Positions 12,901 through 25,059 are shown, numbered from the stretch's first letter. The stretch is 64,000 nucleotides of DNA from Aldrovandia affinis (GCA_029706075.1 JAINUG010000004.1:1156547-1220546); one strand, 5' to 3'. Notes: generated by a model not told the origin, from the letters alone. Program-made: numbers and translations.

Positions 12901-12992
12901 TGTCAGTCAAACACACTCAGTAAACCAACAGAGGGACCTGTCAGATGTACACCTGGTTCTACAGTTTCAGCATTTGGATCCCCGCGGAGGGA
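9985..12992. other. Intergenic, no gene seen
   Basis: Unique sequence. A short direct repeat of GGACCA units lies near 10420. Frames up to about 118 codons have no recognisable content. Confidence 0.45.
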
Positions 12993-13024
12993 GTGTATGT
13001 GTGGGTGTGTGTGTGTGTGTGCGT
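12993..13024. repeat. (GT)n microsatellite
   Basis: About 30 bases of interrupted GT dinucleotides. Confidence 0.9.
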
Positions 13025-13273
13025 GAATGGGGGGTGATGGAAGATAGCAGCTCGCAGGAAATGGGGGCATTTTTACAGTCACACCCCCTCTCTAACAAAG
13101 GCGTAAAAACCAGGGGAACATGCTGCCATATCCTGCAAATATAATTTAACACCAACTCTGCGCTCACTCTCAGTGCCATTCCTGACATCAAATTAATAAA
13201 TAAAGCAACACTCCAAGAAAGTACATCCAATCAAAAAAAATAAGTGAAAGATAAGGGAAAGAAGAGTCTAGAG

Positions 13274-13442
13274 CAGGGTTACTCAAATTGCGGTCCTCAG
13301 GGGCCGAGTACTGCTGTTTTTACACCCTGCCTTTACCTGGGAGTCAGGTGTGAAGACACCCTGGCCAATAAATTGCACTAATTGTTCAATTACCTACCTG
13401 AGAAAAGAAAACCAGAACCGAATTTGGATTCGTGGGTCAGAG
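13274..13442 (+). mobile_element. hAT-like MITE fragment
   Basis: Begins CAGGGTTACTCAA and continues GGTCCTCAGGGGCCGAGTA, resembling the hAT-type non-autonomous elements common in fish. The expected matching right terminus is not visible, so the copy looks truncated. Confidence 0.45.
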
Positions 13443-13465
13443 AAGGCAAGCAGATGGGCAACCAT

Positions 13466-13622
13466 GGGCGGAGCTGGGGGGTATGGCGGCGGACCTGGGG
13501 GAATATGGGCGGAGCTGTGGGGGAATTTGGACCGACCTGGGGAATATAGGTGGACGTGGGGGAATATGGGTGGGGCTGGGGGAATTTGGGCAAACTTGAG
13601 AGAATGGGTTGGAGAGTTTGCA
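13466..13622. repeat. G-rich imperfect minisatellite
   Basis: Degenerate units of about 21-26 bases of the form GGGCGGAGCTGGGGGAATAT, at least six. The plus strand is strongly purine-rich with several G runs. Confidence 0.75.
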
Positions 13623-13649
13623 AAGTATAAAAGATCAAAATAAAGAAGG

Positions 13650-15447
13650 GGAAATTTTGATCAGAACTCAGGTTAAAGGCCTGGTGGTGGGCTGTGCAGA
13701 GAAACAGCAGAAAAAAATCACTAGTAACATACTGAAGCAGATGCCATGTGGATTGAATTTACTATAGCTACATGCACTGAAGTTGTACAAAACCAAACTA
13801 GTACTTCTGACTTTTATATTATCATTAATACTACTACTGTGGTCACATTTTTACACATAGGTCTATTTTATATAGCTGGATATTTACTATTTACTAACAC
13901 AGTTTAGATTATGAAAGATAAAAGATGAATCCAGATCCGAGACCAAGCTCCCAATTTTTAAGGAGCACAGCCATTTCTTAAAGTTTTTGCATAAACCCCT
14001 GCGGCATGTGGACACATCACCTGAATGATTTCAGCCAATCACCCGCTGCTAGGAGGAGTCAGGACGGGGCACACCTGGGAACATTTTAGTGGATTGTTCT
14101 GACCTAGAAATCAACCTGGAAAGTGTACGGAGGGGAGGGGAAAACAATGGGAGCGCCGTTACGTGACTGAGCAGAGGGGATCTCTCCGAATAACTTTTCT
14201 CTCTTCTGTCAAGCATAGTTTCAAGTCCGAAGATAAATGAGTGCGCTTTCATACCACTGCAGGGAACACTGCGGTCTCAGCGGGCCACATGCAAATGTGG
14301 CAGGCATTAGCGGAAAGACAGAAAAAGCATAACGAAATGGCGAACTCAGTACATCAGAACCTTATGCATACACAGAAACTGGGCTAGTCGTGCCCAGGAT
14401 ACCTTGAAAAGCGGATGAATTACCCATTTTGACTCATGTCTTAATTTGGCGCAGTGTTGCCTTGTGATTGTTGCCTGTATCAAAGAACAAGAGGCACATT
14501 TGTTCGTGAATGTGGAAAAAAAAGAATTGTGTTTTAAATCCCAATACTGCAAAACAACCGATTTGTCACCCAGTGCACTTGGCTCGGCTAATTCTCTACA
14601 ATTTAGGAAATTCCAATACAGTCAATGCTTCCCCTGAAGGGCCATAACATTTAAATGGTTATTAGCACAGTCGGGCAAAAGGCTCAAGCAAATCACGGCA
14701 GACTAAACACAGTCTCCCGTTTGAGAGGAGATGAATAACACTGCATAATAAATCCATTATTCCACGCCAAAAGCTGCTCACTGTGAAACCTCGGTATGGG
14801 AGAACAGTGGACAACACTGGAAGGTTTGCTGGAAAATTGTTAGCATCAGTCAACCGAAGAATGGATAACGCTCCTTTTTTTTTTAAATGGTCAAAATTTT
14901 GTCAGAAATCAAACTACGACTATGACCATTAAAAAATCCATAGATTGTTTAATACAACATACCATATTTTCAACAATTTAACATCAATAAAATTTTGTTG
15001 AATAAAAAAGAAAAATCTGCATATTACCTTTATTGCACAGAACAATTTGAATGTATTTTGTCGTTGATTTTTTTCTCTCAATATCTTTTAATAAAAAGTT
15101 GGTTCAGACTACATATACAACATAGTCCTGGGTTAGCATTTTAAAAAAAGAAAAAAGAAACAAAAATCCAATTAATCTGAATAAAATGGGACAGGAGGGC
15201 TTGATACAGTAGCCACACGTTTAACGGAAATAACATTTTAAATCAGCACATTAGAGCAGTATGCAGACCGTCATGGCCGAAGGTTCTGGGAAATAAAAAG
15301 GATTTATTCTAAATCCTCTCCATGGAGCCCACTATCGGACAAAACATCTGTGTCATTTTCCATCAGCATATTCAATCCATACTGGCAACCCCATTAACTT
15401 GGCTTGGCGATTTTAAACGTCAAACATCGTAAGTAACTCAGCCCTTC
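13650..15447. other. Intergenic, no gene seen
   Basis: Unique sequence beyond the probable 3' end of lingo1. 13825-13895 resembles the internal part of the window's L2-tailed SINEs (TATAGCTGGATATTTACT) but is too short to call. Open frames are short. Confidence 0.4.
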
Positions 15448-15917
15448 GCTCCTATACTGGCAGGCCCCCACTGTCCACAGCATGTGCGGGAAAATGTGAG
15501 GGCTTTGTATGTACAACCATGGCCGTCTGTCCAAATCCTCTGTTTGTTTGTTTGTTTGTTTGTTTTAGTTGCTGTTCACATCCTTCATATTTTTCAAGAC
15601 TCACAGACAGCAAAGGAAACGTGGAGCAGTTCTTGGGTATGTTTGACTGAAAGAGGAGGCGAGGTAAAAAAAGAAAAAAAAAAAGCTCCTATACTGGCAG
15701 GCCCCCACTGTCCACAGCATGTGCGGAAAATGTGAGGGCTTTGTATGTACAACCATGGCCGTCTGTCCAAATCCTCTGTTTGTTTGTTTGTTTGTTTGTT
15801 TTAGTTGCTGTTCACATCCTTCATATTTTTCAAGACTCACAGACAGCAAAGGAAACGTGGAGCAGTTCTTGGGTATTTTTGACTGAAAGAGGAGGCGAGG
15901 TAAAAAAAAAAAAAAAA
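15448..15917. repeat. 237-bp tandem duplication
   Basis: 15448-15684 is repeated at 15685-15917 with only a few differences: one G missing in GCGGGAAAA, one G/T change, and A-run length. Each copy has a five-unit TTTG run and ends in a poly-A/GA stretch. The near identity implies a recent event or an assembly duplication. Confidence 0.95.
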
Positions 15918-17711
15918 ATCAGTTCTTAAAAAAGAGAACTTTTAATCCGTTAAACTTGTTTATATTTCCGCTTCCTAAAATTCCAGTGACAACCAGCTTT
16001 CAAAGGGTTAATGAACACATTACCGAACACACATTTAAAACAAAACAATTACAATTTCACTCTGGAACTGAAATGATATTGAGTAATTTTGGGGTATTTT
16101 TATCTCTGAAATTAACCAACAACAACAAAAAAAAGTACAATAAACATGTAACCAGTAAACTCCTTTTGATGTAGGATCCAATCGGAATGGATTCATGTTG
16201 CAAAAACGGTGACGGAGGAAACCTGTGGCTGGATTCTTCCAGAAATGTGCCTGTGCTCTCTGTCAATCTGTGGATGTTTGCAGAAATAATATTTCCTGAA
16301 ATAATAAAAATCCCATCTCATGAGCAGTTTGATCCTATTTCTTCAATATTTTCATCCGGGGAACATTATTCCACTTTAGATACACGATTGCCAGTCTGCC
16401 ACCTTGACTTGTCTCTCCTTCCCAAAACTACCAATGAGAGAGATTAACTGTAAAATGCTATCGGCTTAACTATTTTTCATTAACAAACATCCCCTTTACA
16501 CTGTTGCAAGAATTGTGCGCGCCACAAGAAAAGGCTGGTGGAAAGCTTTGAGAAAGGCCCAGCATTGTGTGGTGTAAATAATGCAGAACACAGTGGCCTA
16601 CTTCTAACATGCTGCATTTCAATGGCAGCTACTCTATCACAGGTGGCATTCTTGCCTCATGAACTCTATCTGAGAGCTGGAGCTCGCAACCTGTCAACGC
16701 CTCGTCAAGCAGACAAGCGTCCCCTTTACATTGCGGTCTCTGGGGTACTCTGAGCAGGAGTATGGTACTCTACACTGTAAGACATAGACTGCCTTAATGT
16801 TTTTGGGAAGTCAACATTTAAAATGCAGTGTTTTGACACAATTTTACATTTTTACGAGGCTCAGCAGAGCCACAATGATCTGAATATTCGCTTTGGCTGA
16901 AAATAAAGTGCAGGTTTTAAAGCTGGAATTACAGAACAAAGTTTTTTTTATTATTCTAGATGATTCACATCACAGCAACGGCCTACGTGGGACTTGTGAT
17001 TACGAGCGCTGTTTATAATTACACATTTTTATATGACCTACTTTCATTGATTCTCCATCTGCCACTGAAAATTGAGGAGTGTTTAACATGCAATTGTTTT
17101 TTCTGTTGTTTATTGCAAACTGAAAATGTATCTCTTTTTCTGCACACAAATCAGCTAAAATACAAGTAATGTGCTCATCAACCCAGAACTAGATGATATA
17201 TCTTGCTCCATTCCCGTAAACAAACAATATGTTCCCATTGTTATTAAAAAAAGCAAAAGACAGCACAGGAGAAAGATGATCTGCCTCTCGTACGTCGCCC
17301 GGATGAAAATAACATCTTGAAGGGTTCAATCCTTTTTTATCAACTTTCCCCCCTGTAAAACTCCACTGGAATCCGAATCCCTTACAACAAAGTTCACTTT
17401 CAAAAGAAATGGCCCCTGGAGGCCAAGTAGAAATGAACATCTAAGGGGGGCTCTGCTGTGCTATATATATTTTTTCCCTTAAATTCAACATATAATGAAA
17501 GCAAAGAACATCTCTTCCCCATCTTTCAAGTCAGGAAAGAAAATTCGGTTACTCTATGGAAAAAGTCTCAGAATCCAGGGTTTTTTTTGGGGGGGGGTTG
17601 TAAGGGGGTTGTAACGGAGAACTTCACTTATTCATTTATTATTTAAAAAAAACAGATTCCTTTCTTTTATAGGTCCCCTCATCCCTCTTTCTTGGTGGTT
17701 GGGTTGGGGGG
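15918..17711 (-). other. Probable lingo1 3' UTR and flank
   Basis: Downstream of the lingo1 stop on the minus strand. Noncoding and AT-rich with several possible AATAAA signals on the minus strand (for example 17635-17640 and near 17107). How much is transcribed cannot be read from sequence. Confidence 0.4.
17635..17640 (-). terminator. Candidate polyadenylation signal for lingo1
   Basis: AATAAA on the minus strand about 72 bases past the stop codon. It is the nearest canonical hexamer. More distal signals may be used instead, since LINGO1 transcripts usually have a longer 3' UTR. Confidence 0.35.
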
Positions 17712-19571
17712 TCAGATCATTTTCATGTTGAACTTGCGGGGGGCATCCGCTGCACTGCTGCTCATTCCAGCGTCCGACTTACGGGGCACGTACTCAATCT
17801 CGATGTTGTGCTTGGTGTTGCCCTTGCCCCTGCTCCACAGGAAGAGAAGCACCAGGCAGAACAGAACGACTCCCAGGAATGATATGAATCCCATTGTGGT
17901 GGCTATGATCAGTGTCTTAATGTCGAAGGGGAAGGGCACGGTGGCACGGGTCCCATTGGCACCATTCTCGTTGGGCTGGTTGGAGATGAAGGCAAAGGTT
18001 TTGTTGGGCTGGTGTGGCCAGTCGGGGGAGTAGCTGTGGACGTGCAGGTGAGCCAGTGCCGTGTCGTTGCCACCAGCGTTGCTAGCGATGCACACATATG
18101 TACCGTTGTCCTGGATCTGGGCGTACCTCACCTCCAGGGTGCCGTCTGGGAACACCGTCAGGCGACCGATGGTTTTGGCGGTGATGAACTGTTTCCGGGG
18201 AGACAGCCACATGATGACGGGGGCTGGGTCGCCGTCCGCCTGGCACACGAAATGGACGGTGGTCCCCTCGTCCACAAACATCTGCTGGGCCTTGCGGTCT
18301 CGGATCCGGGACTTGCGGCAGGTGAAGTAGTTAGGCTGGAGGATATCCGGGAAGTCCTTGAACTCCTTGCCTTGCACAAACTCCGGGGAGGTGCAGGTGG
18401 GCTGCTGGCGGTTGAAGTTGAGCCTCCAGCGCCGGCGGAAGACCCATAGCAGGCGGCAGTCACAGGCCAGTGGGTTGTCGTACAGGGCCAGCGTCTCCAG
18501 GTTGCCCACGGAGTGGAAGGCCGACTCCTCCAGAGTGCTGAGAGAGTTACCAGACACATTGAGGATCTTCAGGTAGTTGAGGCCACGGAAGGAGTAGGGT
18601 TCGATAGTGAACAGTCTCCCCCCAACTAAGTGGAACTCCTGCAGCCTCAGCAGGTCATGGAGCTTGTTTCCTTCGATGGTGTGGATGGGGTTGAAGGACA
18701 GGTTCAGGAAACGCAGGTAAACTAGGTGCCGGAGGGCTATGTAGGGGATGCTGGTCAGGTTGCCGTTGGTGATGGTCAAGGATGTGAGGTTGAGGCCGTA
18801 GAGGCAGTTGGAGGTCATGGTGTCCAGGTAGGGCCAGTCAGAAATCTCCAGCACCTTGAGCCGGTACAGCAGCTTGAAGGAGTAGTCCCTGATGACATTG
18901 ATGTTGAGGTGGCGCAGCCTGAGAGAGATCAGGCTGTGGAGGTGGGTGAAGGCCTCCGTGGGCACAGAGGTCAGGTTGCACTTCTCCAGCGTGAGCTGCT
19001 CCAGGCTGCTGAGGCCATGGAAGGCCCGGTGGGAGATGAACACCAGATCGTTGTCCCCAACCTCCAGGGCCCTCAGGTTGTACAGGTCCTGGAACATGTA
19101 GTCTAGCAGAATGACGATCTTGTTCTCGCTGATGTCCAGCTGGGTCAGGTTACTGAGTCCCGTGAACACACCCAGCTGGATGAGCTTCAGCTTGTTGCTA
19201 CGCAGCCCCAACGTCCGCAATCCATAGAGGTTGTTGAAGGCACCTGGTTCGATGGCCGAGATGGTGTTCTCGTTCAGCTCCAGGTCCTCCAGGTGTGGGT
19301 AGTTGACGAACTCATCTGGGTTGATGGTTTTGATGCGGTTCTTGCTGAGGTCCAGGAGGCGAGTCTCACTGGGGATACCTTCGGGGACGAGCAGCAGCTT
19401 CTTGCGGTGGCACACCACCGAGCGCTCCTGGGCATTGCACTCGCAGCGGGACGGGCAGCCCGTGGCTGACCCCGACAACACGGTGCCCAGCATCAATATC
19501 AGGATGGGCTGCCAGCAAGCCACCAGGTAGCTGTGCCCGCTTGCCTCCCCTGCCACCATCCTACCTGTTAC
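17712..19571 (-). CDS. LINGO1, main coding exon
   Basis: LINGO1 is a neuronal cell-surface protein, known in mammals as a Nogo-receptor/p75 co-receptor that restrains axon growth and oligodendrocyte maturation. Numbered on the spliced protein (621 residues; human about 620): signal peptide about 1-40 (hydrophobic I-L-I-L-M-L-G); LRRNT cysteines 41, 45, 47, 56; about 11-12 leucine-rich repeats 68-368; LRRCT with C-D-C-R-L-L-W-V-F and cysteines 372, 374, 395, 420; one I-set Ig domain with cysteine pair 445/496; transmembrane segment about 555-581; short cytoplasmic tail with E-Y-V-P-R-K-S-D and terminal F-N-M-K-M-I. About ten N-glycosylation sequons are visible. The tail motif separates LINGO1 from LINGO2-4. 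The exon starts after a pyrimidine-rich acceptor ending CTCCTCAG; V-T-G-R precedes the first ATG at 19559. Translation from that ATG gives 615 residues, like the shorter human isoform. The frame is intact. Confidence 0.97.
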   Translation of the reverse strand, partial: VTGRMVAGEASGHSYLVACWQPILILMLGTVLSGSATGCPSRCECNAQERSVVCHRKKLLLVPEGIPSETRLLDLSKNRIKTINPDEFVNYPHLEDLELNENTISAIEPGAFNNLYGLRTLGLRSNKLKLIQLGVFTGLSNLTQLDISENKIVILLDYMFQDLYNLRALEVGDNDLVFISHRAFHGLSSLEQLTLEKCNLTSVPTEAFTHLHSLISLRLRHLNINVIRDYSFKLLYRLKVLEISDWPYLDTMTSNCLYGLNLTSLTITNGNLTSIPYIALRHLVYLRFLNLSFNPIHTIEGNKLHDLLRLQEFHLVGGRLFTIEPYSFRGLNYLKILNVSGNSLSTLEESAFHSVGNLETLALYDNPLACDCRLLWVFRRRWRLNFNRQQPTCTSPEFVQGKEFKDFPDILQPNYFTCRKSRIRDRKAQQMFVDEGTTVHFVCQADGDPAPVIMWLSPRKQFITAKTIGRLTVFPDGTLEVRYAQIQDNGTYVCIASNAGGNDTALAHLHVHSYSPDWPHQPNKTFAFISNQPNENGANGTRATVPFPFDIKTLIIATTMGFISFLGVVLFCLVLLFLWSRGKGNTKHNIEIEYVPRKSDAGMSSSAADAPRKFNMKMI

Positions 19572-21007
19572 CTGAGGAGACACAAGAGGGAGGAGAACTT
19601 ACAATTACTAAAGAACAAAAAAGAGCCTTTTCAGCAGTCAGCGAAACTTCCTGAATGGCCGGAGCTATATCATGTGCTTTCATCTCTGCCCTATTAGAAG
19701 CAATCTCAGCGTTTTGCTACAGAGAGCAAAAGCTTACGATCCACACGAGGAAGTGGCTGACAGCATATGGAGGCTCCACCCATTATGGGGTTCTTGAAGG
19801 CTCGCTCATTCCATCACTCATTTTAAAGACAAGCTACACGGGCCCCATTTGCTTAGAGCTCATGAGCTCTTTGTTCATCTGTCACTCCCTCATAATTAAA
19901 ATGACTACAGCCACCCGGACAAAATCTAGAGTAGCTTCATCATGCGCTGCTGTGCTTTATCTCCTTATACGTTTGCAGGTTTGCGCGCTTGCGGCTCTGC
20001 GCAGGGACTGTAATTGAACACATCTCATGCTTCCAACCACAGATTCAGGAATAAGAAATAACGAGCCGCCATCTGGTTCACTTTCCCACCGCATGCAATT
20101 AATTTCCCCTGTTTGGATGACTGACACATCGGTTCAGTCACAGGCTTGCGGAGTGCCTAATGCAAATTAAACAGCTGAACACGAGTGCATTGATAATGGA
20201 TCCATATTATTTTCTTCCACAATAGAGGGCGAAAGTCTTTGTGCCATGTAGGGCCTGTTGTCAGGATTTAAAATGGATATGAATGTAGACAATTGCCTAT
20301 AAGACTATGCAGCGCAGGGTTGTTTGGAATGCGTTTTCCCCTCTGCAATATTCATCCCGGTGAGGCCGAAGGAAGCAGAGGCACTAGGCATAAGGTGTAC
20401 ACATGAATAATGGAGAGGGACTGACATATTTGGATTCTACAACACTCACTCAGAGGCATTTGATATGCATGGGTGTTGCGATGCAATGGTGAGGCAGCAG
20501 CAGTCACATGAAGACAAGGTTTCCTCCATTCTCCACACTCCAGGCCCCATATTCATCTTCACAAGTGTTCAGTTGAGTTTTCCACAAACAACTGCATTCA
20601 GACAACAGAGCAAATTCTAACCCACGCGAGCGCCTGCCGAGCGCCTGCCATATTGACCGTCTCCTCAAACCCATTTCTTGACTAAACCTGAGAAAGGTAA
20701 ACAGCTTTTGCCTTGTGCACGCTAGGCTGGAGTTTCAACGTGCCATGAAAGGAAAAGCCAAACCCTGCCGGCCATAAGGAGGCAGGAAGGCCTGACTGGG
20801 GCGAGGAAGTTAACCAGCTGAAAACAAAGGCCTGCAGCCAAATGAATAATACGGCTCTCTCGCACACGAGGCTACACGAGGAAAAGTGCTTAGAACAGGC
20901 CTGCTTATACAGGTTACTACTTTATAATGAAGGAATAGGGAATGGATACCCGCACACCCTAGCTCTGTTCTTTTACTCATGACTGTTACTTCAACGATAC
21001 ACACGCT

Positions 21008-21140
21008 GTATCGAAAAGCAACACACAATATCACATACACACACACACTATACTGCACAACAACAAACACTATGCCACACAACAACAGACAATACCACAT
21101 AGAAACACACACTATACCACAACAACACACACTATACCAC
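21008..21140. repeat. CA/ACAACA low-complexity tract
   Basis: Irregular units such as ACACTATACCAC and ACAACAACA. No coding significance. Confidence 0.75.
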
Positions 21141-21199
21141 AGAACTAATCTTCATTCCTGCTCTAAACTCTCCCCACCTTGATTTCTCCATTTCCCTAG

Positions 21200-21324
21200 G
21201 TGACACCTTGGTGACACCATCACCCTGCGCAACGAATCTCGGTGTGGTGATGGACAACAGGCTGTCCCTATCAAAGAACATTGCAGCGGTAAGCCGGGCA
21301 TGCAGATTCTTCCTGTATAACATT
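21200..21324 (+). pseudogene. L2-clade LINE reverse transcriptase fragment
   Basis: A 42-codon stretch reads through A-T-N-L-G-V-V-M-D and S-R-A-C-R-F-F-L-Y-N-I. This matches the conserved region after the catalytic palm in L2/CR1-type reverse transcriptases (N-L-G-V...D...L-S, then R-I-R). The rest of the element is absent. It lies antisense to lingo1, inside its intron. Confidence 0.75.
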
Positions 21325-23422
21325 CAGTTCTAACAAGGGGTATAGAACCGTACATCTCAGGTTTCATCTCAAGAAAATTCATAAGCACGGTTTGAAGCAT
21401 GCCTGACCCAATGATAACACAAATACGGTGTGCACATTTTACCCCCAAAAAGATAACAATCTTGCAAAGGCTTAGCAGCCCATGCGCTAACCTACACAGA
21501 TTCCACATTATCATGCAGGCCGTGGTGGCACGTAATTCAAGATCAATCAGCTGGTGCTGCTTTCTTAATATTAAATGATGGCGTTTCAAAAGAGGCCAGG
21601 TGCTGCTGGAATGAGCCACATTTTTCAAAAAGTAATCAAATTCCTGCTGTGTCAGGCACACGGATGCCGGCAACATCTGCGGTGTGTGTGGGCTTTACAC
21701 AATCTTTCTCGCTCACCCACTGCCACTGCACTCCACTAGACTGTGTGGGTATGGGGTGGTAGTTGGGGGGTTGGTTGAGTGTCAGCAATGGGGAGCAATC
21801 AAGGACAAACTGCCAAATCTTTATGAATGTATGTGCCACTGTTAACATTCACACCCCCCCACCACTAATATCTGAGCTGCAGTGAAAGAGGGAGTTGCTT
21901 CAGAAAGAGACCAGGATACAACCAACAAACAACATGACATGTAGGCTATAATGCTATTTGTGGTGCCATTTCCCATCCATGAGTTCTGTTTCTGACGACT
22001 GATTTTGCCATTACAAATGCCAGATTTGTGAAAAGATGTGTTTTTTTGTATTGTATTTTTGTTTTGTTTTGTGCAGAAGTCACTCTTGTAAGGCACTTTG
22101 TATGAAAGCATCCACCAAATAACAAAATAGTAAAAATGTTAAAATTGAAGTACCCATAGGAGTGATACACAAGACCATGACCTGCCCACTCCCTGCCATT
22201 AACATGTAATTTCACTTTCATTCATGTTCCCACTTTCGATTGAAGGACATCCTTTCAATACTCCTGACCTTGTATTCTTTTCTGTATTCTAAACAAAAAT
22301 GTTCAGTTTCAAATTAAGAGGCATGCGGAAACACTCAAACTCGCAATTGTATGTGCACTTGTAAGATAATGTTGGTATGAGTACTCGCGTATGGGAGTGG
22401 ATTTGAAGTGCAACCTAGGCTACAACCCAATATAACAAATATGTATGCAGTACTACTACCAAGAACAAACCGGCTGGAGGATATTTACCTGTCATTTAAA
22501 AGTACAAAGAGGTTTGTCTCCGGTTCATTTCTTTTGTTCTTATCCGGTGATGATATTTGAAAGAAAAAAAAAAGACGTTCTGAATCCCTCACTCATGTCA
22601 CAGCTGCATCTCCTAACTCTGCATCTCCTAGTTAGCAAGCGGATAGCGGTGGCAATGCCAGCTAGCTGTGCACGGTAGGCTAAGACGAATGCAAAGTTTG
22701 ACTGTGACTGAAGGAAAACTACTGGCAGGGATTGGTGGAATACACCAGCAATTATGCTGAAAAGTACATGACTATAAATATACTCTGTATATCAGCCACC
22801 AGCTAGCTGTCTAGCATGGTATCCAAGGTGAGAAATGAATGAAAATAACTTTAATTTGAACACATTCTTTTTATGGTTCAGCTAATGGTGTTTTATTATT
22901 AGATACCTGCATGCTGCCTTCCCTGCTGCTCAGGCTTATATTTGGACGCCTAAATGTATCCAATCTTCCCATAATGAACAGGCTGGCTAAGTAATCAAAG
23001 CAAGCCCATGCAAATGATCCCTTTGGAACTTGAAATGGACAAATAGCAAATATGTTACACAGTAAGTCACTGTGAACTACGTTCACCATTTTGAAATGGC
23101 AAAATCAGCCAGCTTGTGTTAAAATATCATCTGTTTGTGATGGGGGAACACAGCAGCAACTGAGGGGTAAACAAATTGAAACTCAGCGCAGGTTGGGGAA
23201 CCCTTATGTCTGGCGTTGATAGCCTCCCGAGATTTAATCAGGCAGCAGGCGAAGAGGGAACTCACATGATTACAACGGCTGTGGGACTTACTGATTCACA
23301 ACTCAGCTTTCCATCTATGCTTCATCTTACATCTTAACTTAGAAAAGAGAGTTTGATGAAATGCTAGTAGTGTATGGCAACACAAACCCGACTATATGAC
23401 TATATATATATATATATATATA

Positions 23423-24215
23423 CAGGTAACTGCTAAAAGAAAGGAATACATACAGGTAACTTAAAGTGTCGTAATAGGGATGAAGAGCCTAGATTGCCTA
23501 CTCTGATGAAGAGTGCATTATGCCAGTGTGCGGATATTTCTGTTTTTGATTCGTGACTTTTGGCTCTGTCCGGCACCTGCAAGTTTTTCTGCTTTAACCG
23601 CCAGAACAGCTTCACTGGCCCTTGGTAGATTCTACAAATGTATGGAACTATATTGGAGGGATGCAACATCATTCTTCCATGAGAAATTCCATTATTTTGG
23701 TGATTTGTTGATGGTGGTGGAAAATGCTGTATTAGGCACACTCGAGAATCTCCCCTAAATGTTCAATTGGGTTGAGATCTGGTGACTCCAACAGCCATGG
23801 CATATGGTTTACATCGTCATCATGCTCATCAAACCACTCAGTGACCACTCATGCCCTGTGGATGGGGGCATTGTCATCCCCACCGGGGCCACATATACTG
23901 AAAAATGTATGCATTCACTACTGTAAGTCGCTTTGGATAAAAGCGTCTGCTAAATGGCATATATTATATTATTATACATGTTATTATTATATTATCTTGA
24001 AAGAAACCACTCCCATCAGGAGATAAATTCTTCACCATAGGATGCTTCACTCTTCATGTGATCACTCATGCTCACATGGCTTTGTATTTATTGGCATTTA
24101 CCTTGCCCTCTAAGGGGTTGAGTGGCTCTAAATCATGCCAGGAAAATGCACCCCACACCACAACACATGTGCTTAACTTATAATAAAGTGTTTCCTATAT
24201 TTTGGCAGCTACCTG
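23423..24215 (-). mobile_element. Tc1-like transposon remnant, both ends present
   Basis: Same family as 2261-2761. Left end CAGGTAACTGC and right end GGCAGCTACCTG form matching inverted repeats. The C-terminal transposase region is recognisable on the minus strand from homology but has lost its frame. It sits in an AT run at 23401-23422, consistent with TA targeting. It is interrupted at 23880-23996. Internal deletion and decay make it inactive. Confidence 0.85.
23880..23996 (+). mobile_element. Small L2-tailed repeat inside Tc1-like element
   Basis: Interrupts the sequence GTCATCC/TGAAAG that is continuous in the copy at 2261-2761. Carries GTAAGTCGCTTTGGATAAAA, i.e. the stem-loop GCTTT-GGATA-AAAGC, then CTGCTAAATG and AT-rich (TTA)n. 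The body upstream of the hairpin is only about 45 bases. Confidence 0.7.
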
Positions 24216-24227
24216 TGTGTATATGGT

Positions 24228-24330
24228 AAGGCTTTGCCTTTTGCCAGACCACCATTGTAAATAAGAATTTGTTCTTAATGGCTTGCCTGGTTAAATAAAG
24301 GTTAAATAAAAAATAAAAAAAAAAAAAAAT
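24228..24330 (+). repeat. Interspersed 3' tail ending TTAAATAAAGGTTAAATAAA
   Basis: AATAAGAATTTGTTCTTAA, then GCTTGCCTGGTTAAATAAAG and A-rich tail. This is a widespread teleost repeat end. A second copy in opposite orientation is at 38136-38194. Confidence 0.65.
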
Positions 24331-24454
24331 ATAAATGTAAAAATTTTAAAAAATAAAAAATAATATATATATATATATATATAAATATGGATGGTTCATT
24401 GATACAAATATTACCATATCCTGTCAACTATGGAATAGCACAGGATCTGAATTC

Positions 24455-24736
24455 TGTACATCTAGCCAGTTGTCATCACCACTGCCGACTTGCTCAACAC
24501 TCCTTGTATATGTATCCCTGCCTTCTCATTTAATAAAATAAAAAATGAAAAATGACTAACCTTTTCCTTCCCTGTGTTACAGGTATGGTATGCAGCTGCC
24601 TACAACAATGTCTATCGCTGTATTACTGCACTGATCTCTTGCGCTAACTATGATTGTTCCTACCATGTATTAATGCACATCTTGTAAGTCGCTCTGGATA
24701 AGAGCGTCTGCTAAATGCTTAAAATGCAAATGTAAA
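24455..24736 (+). mobile_element. 5'-truncated L2-clade LINE 3' UTR and tail
   Basis: Collinear with 795-1067: CATCTAGC, then CTTTTCCTTCCCTGTGTTAC, TGCACATCTTG, stem-loop GCTCT-GGATA-AGAGC and CTGCTAAATGC with a terminal ATGCAAATGTAAAT. It contains no coding sequence. Confidence 0.8.
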
Positions 24737-25053
24737 TCTATCCAACACAATTCCATTAAACGAGGGTTGAGCTTCCAGGGGGGCTATGGGCCCCTCCGTC
24801 GGTTAAATGAAAAATACATGAAAAGGACGAGGTTAGGTCTGAATACAGCATTAATGTTTAAAGACCTGATGGCACAGGGAATACGCCTCATGGTGCCATT
24901 TTTGATTAATTTTTTTATTATTCCACTTTCAGAGCTGCAGGTGTCTGACTGATCCAAACGTCTTTCACGCAGAGGTTTGGAAAAAGAAGAAGGAAAAATT
25001 AATGTGCCAACAAAACAGAAAAGTTGTGCGTCTCTGCCGTGTACATTGCTTAC

Positions 25054-25059
25054 CTGCAT
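25054..25059 (-). CDS. lingo1 start-codon segment (Met-Gln)
   Basis: On the minus strand the sequence reads CTGTATGCAG|GTAAGC, a start codon and one Gln codon followed at once by a consensus splice donor. Joined in phase 0 to the main exon it gives M-Q-V-T-G-R-M, matching mammalian LINGO1 M-Q-V-S-K-R-M; this supports the call beyond the splice motif. The exon's 5' edge is uncertain. A close acceptor (GGTTTCTTAG) would start it at about 25097. A more distal one (TTTCACTGCAG near 25265) would include an upstream in-frame GCCACCATGG at about 25180 and lengthen the N-terminus by about 40 residues. Confidence 0.72.

Larger units (their letters stand above)
19572..25053 (-). other. lingo1 intron (5,482 bp)
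   Basis: Bounded on the minus strand by donor GTAAGC after ATGCAG at 25054 and acceptor TCTCCTCAG before 19571, phase 0. It contains a LINE reverse-transcriptase fragment, a Tc1-like element with its own insert, an interspersed 3' tail and an L2 tail, all listed separately. A divergent L2-type tail may also lie near 22075-22125. The stretches 19600-21000 and 21330-23400 are otherwise unique. Further 5' UTR exons could also exist. Confidence 0.7.

Noticed and set aside
18012-18449. 145-codon plus-strand frame opposite lingo1
   Set aside because: Shadow of the intact lingo1 coding strand; no independent support.
17712-19583. Start of LINGO1 at 19583
   Set aside because: The codon there is GTG and lies inside the splice acceptor; V-T-G-R-M with an upstream ATGCAG explains the N-terminus better.
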